Shown here: positions 7,447 through 11,538 of the stretch, in pieces
Layout: every line of letters begins with the position of its first letter
Position numbering within the stretch: position 1 is the stretch's first letter
Assembly (NCBI GenBank): GCA_031264875.1
Contig: JAISDK010000221.1
Location: 1 to 11,538 of the forward strand
Length of the DNA: 11,538 nt
Direction of reading: 5' to 3'
From: Prevotellaceae bacterium
GTDB taxonomy: Bacteria; Bacteroidota; Bacteroidia; Bacteroidales; UBA932
The notes under the pieces: model-generated
What the model was told of the DNA's origin: nothing
The model's input: the letters and a program-made list of their open reading frames with translations, nothing else
The model's database searches: none
Program-made: the position numbers and the translations under genes

Positions 7447-9585
7447 ATGTTTAAAATAATGAAAAAGACAATCTTAACCTTAGTAACCGCATTAAGTATA
7501 ACTCTCAATACGGTAGCGCAGAACAAAATTTTCACCATGGAAGAAGTTGTTATGGGATACAATCTTCGGCCGGAATCAAAACATCCCGTCTGGCAAGGTA
7601 ATGCCGACAGATATACCTGTATCGAAGGGAAAAATCTGGTATCCGAAGACGTTAAAGGCGTGAAAAGTACGCTGATAACAGTCGGCGAACTTAATGCTAT
7701 TATGGCTTCCGACCTGGAAGGATTTCCACCGTATTCGTGGATGGACGAAAATACCCTTAAAATCAACTTCCAGAACAAAGAATACCGTATTGATATGCCC
7801 GGCAAAACCCTTAAGAACACGATAACATTTCCCGAAGGCATCGAAAATCTGACATACTCCGCAACAGGAAAGCTCTATGCCTATACCGTGGATAACAACC
7901 TGTTCTACATGAATGAACAGGGAGACAAATTTGCTGTAACCGGCGATGAAGACAAAAACATTATCAACGGGCAAACCGTTAGTCGTGACGAATTTGGTAT
8001 TTATAAAGGAATATTTTGGTCGCCCGACGGGAAAAAACTTGCCTTTTATCGAAAAGACGAATCTCAGGTAGAGACATTTCCACTGTTGGACATAACCACG
8101 CGTACCGGAGATGTAAAAGAAATCAAATATCCAATGGCTGGAATGAAGTCCGAGCAAATCACGCTGGGCGTGTACGATATAGCAACAAAGCGAACATGCT
8201 TCATGGAGGTAGCCGACTTTGAACACGACAGGTATCTCACAAATATTACATGGTCGCCGCAATCTGATATAATTTACATACAGGTGCTTAATCGCGGTCA
8301 GGATCATCTGCGGCTGAACAGGTACAATGCTTCGACAGGAAAATTCATTTCTACACTGTTCGAGGAAAAATCGGATACATATATTGAACCGCAGCATCCA
8401 TTGCATTTCATAGATGAAAAAGGCGAACAGTTTATCTACACTACTAACAACAGAGACGGGTATTTCAGCCTGTATCTGCATAATACAGCTGACGGGAAAC
8501 TGGTAAAACGCCTCGCTCCTGTAGCTGCTGACGTGAAATTTGTTGCCATTGACAAAAACGGACGAAACCTTTACTGTCTTTCTGCCGAAGTAAGTCCGGT
8601 GGAAGAACATCTTTTCCAGGTGAATATTAAAACCGGCAAATCTGTGCGTCTAACTTCGGGAGAAGGATGGCACTATATATCAATGAATAATGACTGTTCC
8701 CGATTTATCGACAGTTACAGCAGTTTGAACGTGCCGAGAATTATTGAGATCACTAATGTTGATAAAAAACATACACGCCGGATCTTAGAGGCTAAGAATC
8801 CTCTCGCCGAATATGCTGTTGGAGAGGTAACTCTGGGTACAGTGAAGGCCGACGACGGCTATGACCTTTATTATCGTCTGATTAAGCCCGTTGGATTCGA
8901 CTCTGCACGCAAATATCCCGTTATCACTTATGTTTACGGAGGTCCTCATTCTCAACTGGTACAAAACGACTGGCTGGCGTCTTCGGGATTATGGGAATTG
9001 TATATGGCTCAGCGTGGATATGTGGTTTTTGTCATGGACAATCACGGGACAAGCAATCGAGGGAAAGATTTTGAAAACGCTATCCACCGTCAATGCGGGC
9101 AACGTGAAATGAAAGACCAGATTAAGGGAATCGAATTTTTGAAATCGAAATCATGGGTCGATGCGGAACGAATCGGCGTACACGGCTGGAGTTACGGAGG
9201 GTTTATGACTGTTTCACTGATCACCAATTACCCTGACATATATAAAGTTGCCGTTGCCGGAGGGCCTGTAATCGACTGGAAATGGTACGAAGTGATGTAC
9301 GGCGAACGCTATATGGATACCCCCGACGAAAATCCTGACGGATACAGCAAAACAAGCCTTATCAACAAAGCGAAAGATTTAAAAGGCAAGCTCCTGATAT
9401 GTCATGGACTAATTGATCCTGTAGTAGTTATCGAGCATAGCCTCAGTTTTGTCAGCGAATGTATAGCAAACAGCGTGCAGGTAGATTATTTCCCCTATCC
9501 GCTTGCCGAACATAATGTTGGCGGAAAAGACCGCGTGCATTTAATGCAGAAAATCACAAACTATTTCGAGGATTATCTGAAATAG
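7447..9585 (+). CDS. ptpA: S9 family prolyl tripeptidyl aminopeptidase (PtpA-like, DPP IV superfamily)
   Basis: An exported serine exopeptidase expected to release N-terminal tripeptides of the type Xaa-Xaa-Pro in the periplasm, feeding peptide catabolism. Numbering from 7447 (712 aa): the signal peptide ends TVA before Gln25; the DPP IV N-terminal beta-propeller spans about 25-450 with FWSPDGKKLAFYRKDES near 190-206; the alpha/beta-hydrolase domain spans about 460-712. The triad is complete: Ser582 in GWSYGGF, Asp657 in GLIDPVVV, His689 in AEHN. Glu182 in RDEFGI and Glu620 in YGERY match the two glutamates that bind the substrate amino terminus in Porphyromonas gingivalis PtpA. As I recall that sequence, the catalytic domain agrees closely with it, more so than with DPP IV. 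The frame is open back to an ATG at 7384, but that adds 21 basic residues ahead of a normal signal peptide, so 7447 (or 7459) is preferred. It appears monocistronic. Confidence 0.94.
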   Translation: MFKIMKKTILTLVTALSITLNTVAQNKIFTMEEVVMGYNLRPESKHPVWQGNADRYTCIEGKNLVSEDVKGVKSTLITVGELNAIMASDLEGFPPYSWMDENTLKINFQNKEYRIDMPGKTLKNTITFPEGIENLTYSATGKLYAYTVDNNLFYMNEQGDKFAVTGDEDKNIINGQTVSRDEFGIYKGIFWSPDGKKLAFYRKDESQVETFPLLDITTRTGDVKEIKYPMAGMKSEQITLGVYDIATKRTCFMEVADFEHDRYLTNITWSPQSDIIYIQVLNRGQDHLRLNRYNASTGKFISTLFEEKSDTYIEPQHPLHFIDEKGEQFIYTTNNRDGYFSLYLHNTADGKLVKRLAPVAADVKFVAIDKNGRNLYCLSAEVSPVEEHLFQVNIKTGKSVRLTSGEGWHYISMNNDCSRFIDSYSSLNVPRIIEITNVDKKHTRRILEAKNPLAEYAVGEVTLGTVKADDGYDLYYRLIKPVGFDSARKYPVITYVYGGPHSQLVQNDWLASSGLWELYMAQRGYVVFVMDNHGTSNRGKDFENAIHRQCGQREMKDQIKGIEFLKSKSWVDAERIGVHGWSYGGFMTVSLITNYPDIYKVAVAGGPVIDWKWYEVMYGERYMDTPDENPDGYSKTSLINKAKDLKGKLLICHGLIDPVVVIEHSLSFVSECIANSVQVDYFPYPLAEHNVGGKDRVHLMQKITNYFEDYLK

Positions 9586-9674
9586 GCTCATGAACACCTG
9601 CATGTGTAACAAACAATTATTCAAATACATCAGGCAATTTGCATTTGAAGCATCAAAAAAACAAAATATTCATG

Positions 9675-9682
9675 TAATTTTG
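9675..9682 (+). promoter_or_regulatory. Candidate -7 element of lysC
   Basis: TAATTTTG is a perfect match to the Bacteroidota -7 consensus TAnnTTTG, 38 bases before the lysC ATG. TTTG occurs at 9638-9641 and 9644-9647, but the nearer one is 27 bases away, longer than the usual 19-21, so the -33 element is uncertain. No strong terminator for the peptidase gene was seen in 9586-9674. Confidence 0.5.
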
Positions 9683-9720
9683 CGCTCGAATTTTTTGAAA
9701 TATTAAAACATAATTGTGTA

Positions 9721-11031
9721 ATGATAGTAATGAAGTTTGGAGGCACCTCAGTTGGCTCTCCTGAAAGAATCAAATCAGTAGTAAATTTGGTAAATGACGA
9801 AAACCCCAAGATTGTAGTATTATCCGCGATGTCGGGAACAACGAATGCCCTTGTGAAAATATCAGAATTGCTGTATTCTAAAAACAGCGAAGGCATTGCT
9901 GAAATTAACCTGTTGGAAGACAAATACAAAACAGTAGTAACCGAACTCTACAGCACAGAAAAATACAGGGACAAAGGCCTTGAAACGATCAAAAGCCGGT
10001 TCGACCTGTTGCGCAGTTTTGCAACCGGCAGTACGTTTAACGCCGTTGCCGAATGTACGGTACTTGCGCAGGGAGAATTGCTTTCAACTGCATTAACCCA
10101 TTTATACTGTGAAGAATCGGGAATCTGTTCAACACTGTTGCCGGCTCTGAATTTTATGCGCATTGACAGGAATGGCGAGCCAGATAGCTTTTATATAAAA
10201 GAGCAGGTTGCCAGAGAGATGAAACCCTATTCCGAAACAAAATTATTTATCACACAAGGTTTTATCTGCCGGGACGCCAATGGTGAAATCAGCAATCTCA
10301 AGCGCGGAGGAAGCGACTATTCGGCATCGCTTATCGGTAAGGCTATCAGCGCCGATGAAATCCAGATATGGACGGACATCGACGGATTTCATAACAACGA
10401 CCCCCGTTTTGTGGAAAACACAAAGGCTATCAGGGAACTGTCGTTCGACGAAGCCGCCGAACTGGCTTATTTCGGAGCTAAAATACTCCATCCTGCAAGC
10501 GTCTGGCCTGCTCAGGAAGCGAACATTCCCGTTCTTCTGAAGAACACAATGGATCCAAACGCGCAGGGAACCGTAATTTCCTCAAAAACAAAAGAAGAAG
10601 GCATCAAGGCTATTGCGGCAAAGGACAATATCACTGCTGTGAAAATAAAGTCGGGCAGAATGTTGATGGCGTACGGTTTTTTGCGCAAAGTATTCGAGGT
10701 GTTTGAAAGCTATCAAACTCCTATTGACATGATTACTACTTCCGAAATAGCCGTATCGCTTACAATTGACAATACGGAGCATTTAGACCGAATTGTTCAG
10801 GAACTCAAGCTCTACGGCAGTGTTGCGGTTGATCGTAACATGACCATTATATGTATTGTTGGAAACAACATTATGCACAGCAAAGATTCTATTGCCAAAG
10901 TATTTAAGGCTCTCGACAAAGTCCCCGTGCGTATGGTATCGCATGGCGGCAGCCGGCACAATATCAGCATACTTACCGACAGCGAACACAAGGCCGAAGC
11001 GCTTAATCAGCTGAGCAAATATTTGTTTTAA
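9721..11031 (+). CDS. lysC: Monofunctional aspartate kinase LysC, probably lysine-regulated
   Basis: Phosphorylates aspartate to aspartyl-4-phosphate, the first step toward lysine/diaminopimelate, threonine and methionine. At 436 residues it has no homoserine dehydrogenase domain. The amino-acid kinase domain (about 1-285) shows the nucleotide-site KFGGTSVG at 5-12, LKRGGSDYSASLIG at 193-206, TDIDGFHNNDPR at 218-229 and FGAKILHP at 251-258. Two ACT domains follow (about 305-370 and 375-436). The stretch MLMAYGFLRKVFEVF at 314-328 together with DMITTSE at 336-342 corresponds to the lysine-binding part of the E. coli LysC (AKIII) ACT domain, so feedback inhibition by lysine is inferred. A start at 9730 (MKFGG) is possible but shortens the first strand. 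It has its own -7 box and is followed 28 bases later by a DUF4924 gene, probably on the same transcript. Confidence 0.97.
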   Translation: MIVMKFGGTSVGSPERIKSVVNLVNDENPKIVVLSAMSGTTNALVKISELLYSKNSEGIAEINLLEDKYKTVVTELYSTEKYRDKGLETIKSRFDLLRSFATGSTFNAVAECTVLAQGELLSTALTHLYCEESGICSTLLPALNFMRIDRNGEPDSFYIKEQVAREMKPYSETKLFITQGFICRDANGEISNLKRGGSDYSASLIGKAISADEIQIWTDIDGFHNNDPRFVENTKAIRELSFDEAAELAYFGAKILHPASVWPAQEANIPVLLKNTMDPNAQGTVISSKTKEEGIKAIAAKDNITAVKIKSGRMLMAYGFLRKVFEVFESYQTPIDMITTSEIAVSLTIDNTEHLDRIVQELKLYGSVAVDRNMTIICIVGNNIMHSKDSIAKVFKALDKVPVRMVSHGGSRHNISILTDSEHKAEALNQLSKYLF

Positions 11032-11059
11032 TCCACTCATGCAAGAATAGTATTTAATC

Positions 11060-11538
11060 ATGCTGACAGCAAAAAAGAAACGTAAAGAGAATATAGCCGA
11101 ATATGTTCTGTATATGTGGCAGATAGAGGACCTGCTGCGCGCCCTGAAATTCGACAGGGATTTAATCCGCCATACGCTGGTTGAACCGCTGGATATGCCC
11201 GAAGAAAAAAAACAGGAGATTCTCTACTGGTATCTCGGCATCATCGATCTGCTTAAAGAGGAAAAAAAAGAAGAATTTGGACACAATTATCATTCATTGA
11301 ATGTCATCCGGGAGTTAAACGATTTACACATGTCATTGCTGGACAAAGACTCCAAATATCGCTCGTTATTCGCTGCCGCGCAAGACGATATTGCACTGTT
11401 CAGGGAAAAATCGGCAAAGAAAACCTCCGATATCGAAATCGCTTTCGACGCCCTGTATGCCAAACTACTGCTGAAAATGAAGCATGAACAGATATCCGGC
11501 GAAACTTCGGCTGCATTCGATAGAATTACCTCAATGAT
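11060..11538 (+). CDS. DUF4924 family protein (3' end outside window)
   Basis: The first 159 codons of a frame open to the window edge. The N-terminus MLTAKKKRKENIAEYVLYMW followed by QIEDLLRALKFD is, from memory, the signature of DUF4924, a Bacteroidota-restricted family of about 170-190 residues with no known function. The visible part is almost entirely helical and charged, with no signal peptide or membrane segment, so it should be cytoplasmic. Further family-like segments are YWYLGIIDLLKEE near 55-67, LNDLHMSLL near 89-97 and FDALYAKLLLKM near 132-143. Probably only 10-30 residues are missing. The 28-base gap to lysC suggests co-transcription, though this alone does not show a role in lysine metabolism. 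Confidence 0.85.
   Translation, partial: MLTAKKKRKENIAEYVLYMWQIEDLLRALKFDRDLIRHTLVEPLDMPEEKKQEILYWYLGIIDLLKEEKKEEFGHNYHSLNVIRELNDLHMSLLDKDSKYRSLFAAAQDDIALFREKSAKKTSDIEIAFDALYAKLLLKMKHEQISGETSAAFDRITSM

Noticed and set aside
7576..8610. A 344-codon open frame on the minus strand inside the peptidase gene.
   Set aside because: It is antisense to the conserved propeller domain of the S9 peptidase, Phe/Val/His-rich, without a domain-like pattern; the plus-strand gene has all expected motifs.
6048..9585. VWA gene, 119-residue gene and divergent peptidase as a new defence or surface system.
   Set aside because: The peptidase is a standard PtpA-type nutrient enzyme, no effector, nuclease or ATPase is present, and the only link is a shared intergenic region with one AT-rich repeat.
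9594..9607. ACAC-CTGCAT-GTGT hairpin just after the peptidase gene as a terminator.
   Set aside because: It has only four base pairs and no T-run follows, so it is too weak to call.

Overview
The window comes from a Bacteroidales chromosome, resembling the Bacteroides/Porphyromonas/Dysgonomonas lineages. The evidence is the gene content (a Porphyromonas-type prolyl tripeptidyl peptidase, a DUF4924 protein), -7 boxes of the Bacteroidota form TAnnTTTG, scarce Shine-Dalgarno sequences, modest GC with AT-rich spacers, and signal peptides ending in A-Q. The genus cannot be fixed by reading alone. No mobile element, CRISPR array, tRNA or rRNA was seen, and no gene-free stretch exceeds about 140 bases.

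Left part (1-7310), all on the minus strand. In transcription order: a secreted von Willebrand A protein (7310-6048), a 119-residue unknown protein with a charged helical N-terminus (5995-5636), NAD-dependent DNA ligase ligA (5514-3499), a 732-codon secreted protein of unknown function that overlaps the ligA stop by 14 bases (3512-1314), and purH (1202 to beyond the left edge). Housekeeping genes (ligA, purH) alternate with three poorly characterised genes, two of them exported.

Centre (7311-7446). This is the window's only divergent intergenic region. It carries a good Bacteroidota promoter for the VWA gene, a weaker one for the peptidase gene, and a perfect 10-bp inverted repeat around the -33 element of the VWA promoter.

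Right part (7447-11538), all on the plus strand: a periplasmic S9 prolyl tripeptidyl peptidase (ptpA-like) with its complete catalytic triad, then its own promoter and a monofunctional lysine-type aspartate kinase (lysC), followed after 28 bases by a DUF4924 gene that runs off the right edge.

Functionally the window holds purine synthesis (PurH), DNA replication and repair (LigA), entry into the aspartate amino-acid family (LysC), and peptide use in the periplasm (PtpA). The exported VWA and helix-plus-beta-repeat proteins are the least explained parts. I see no convincing new multi-gene system; the second-look items are orphan secreted genes, gene coupling and one possible operator.
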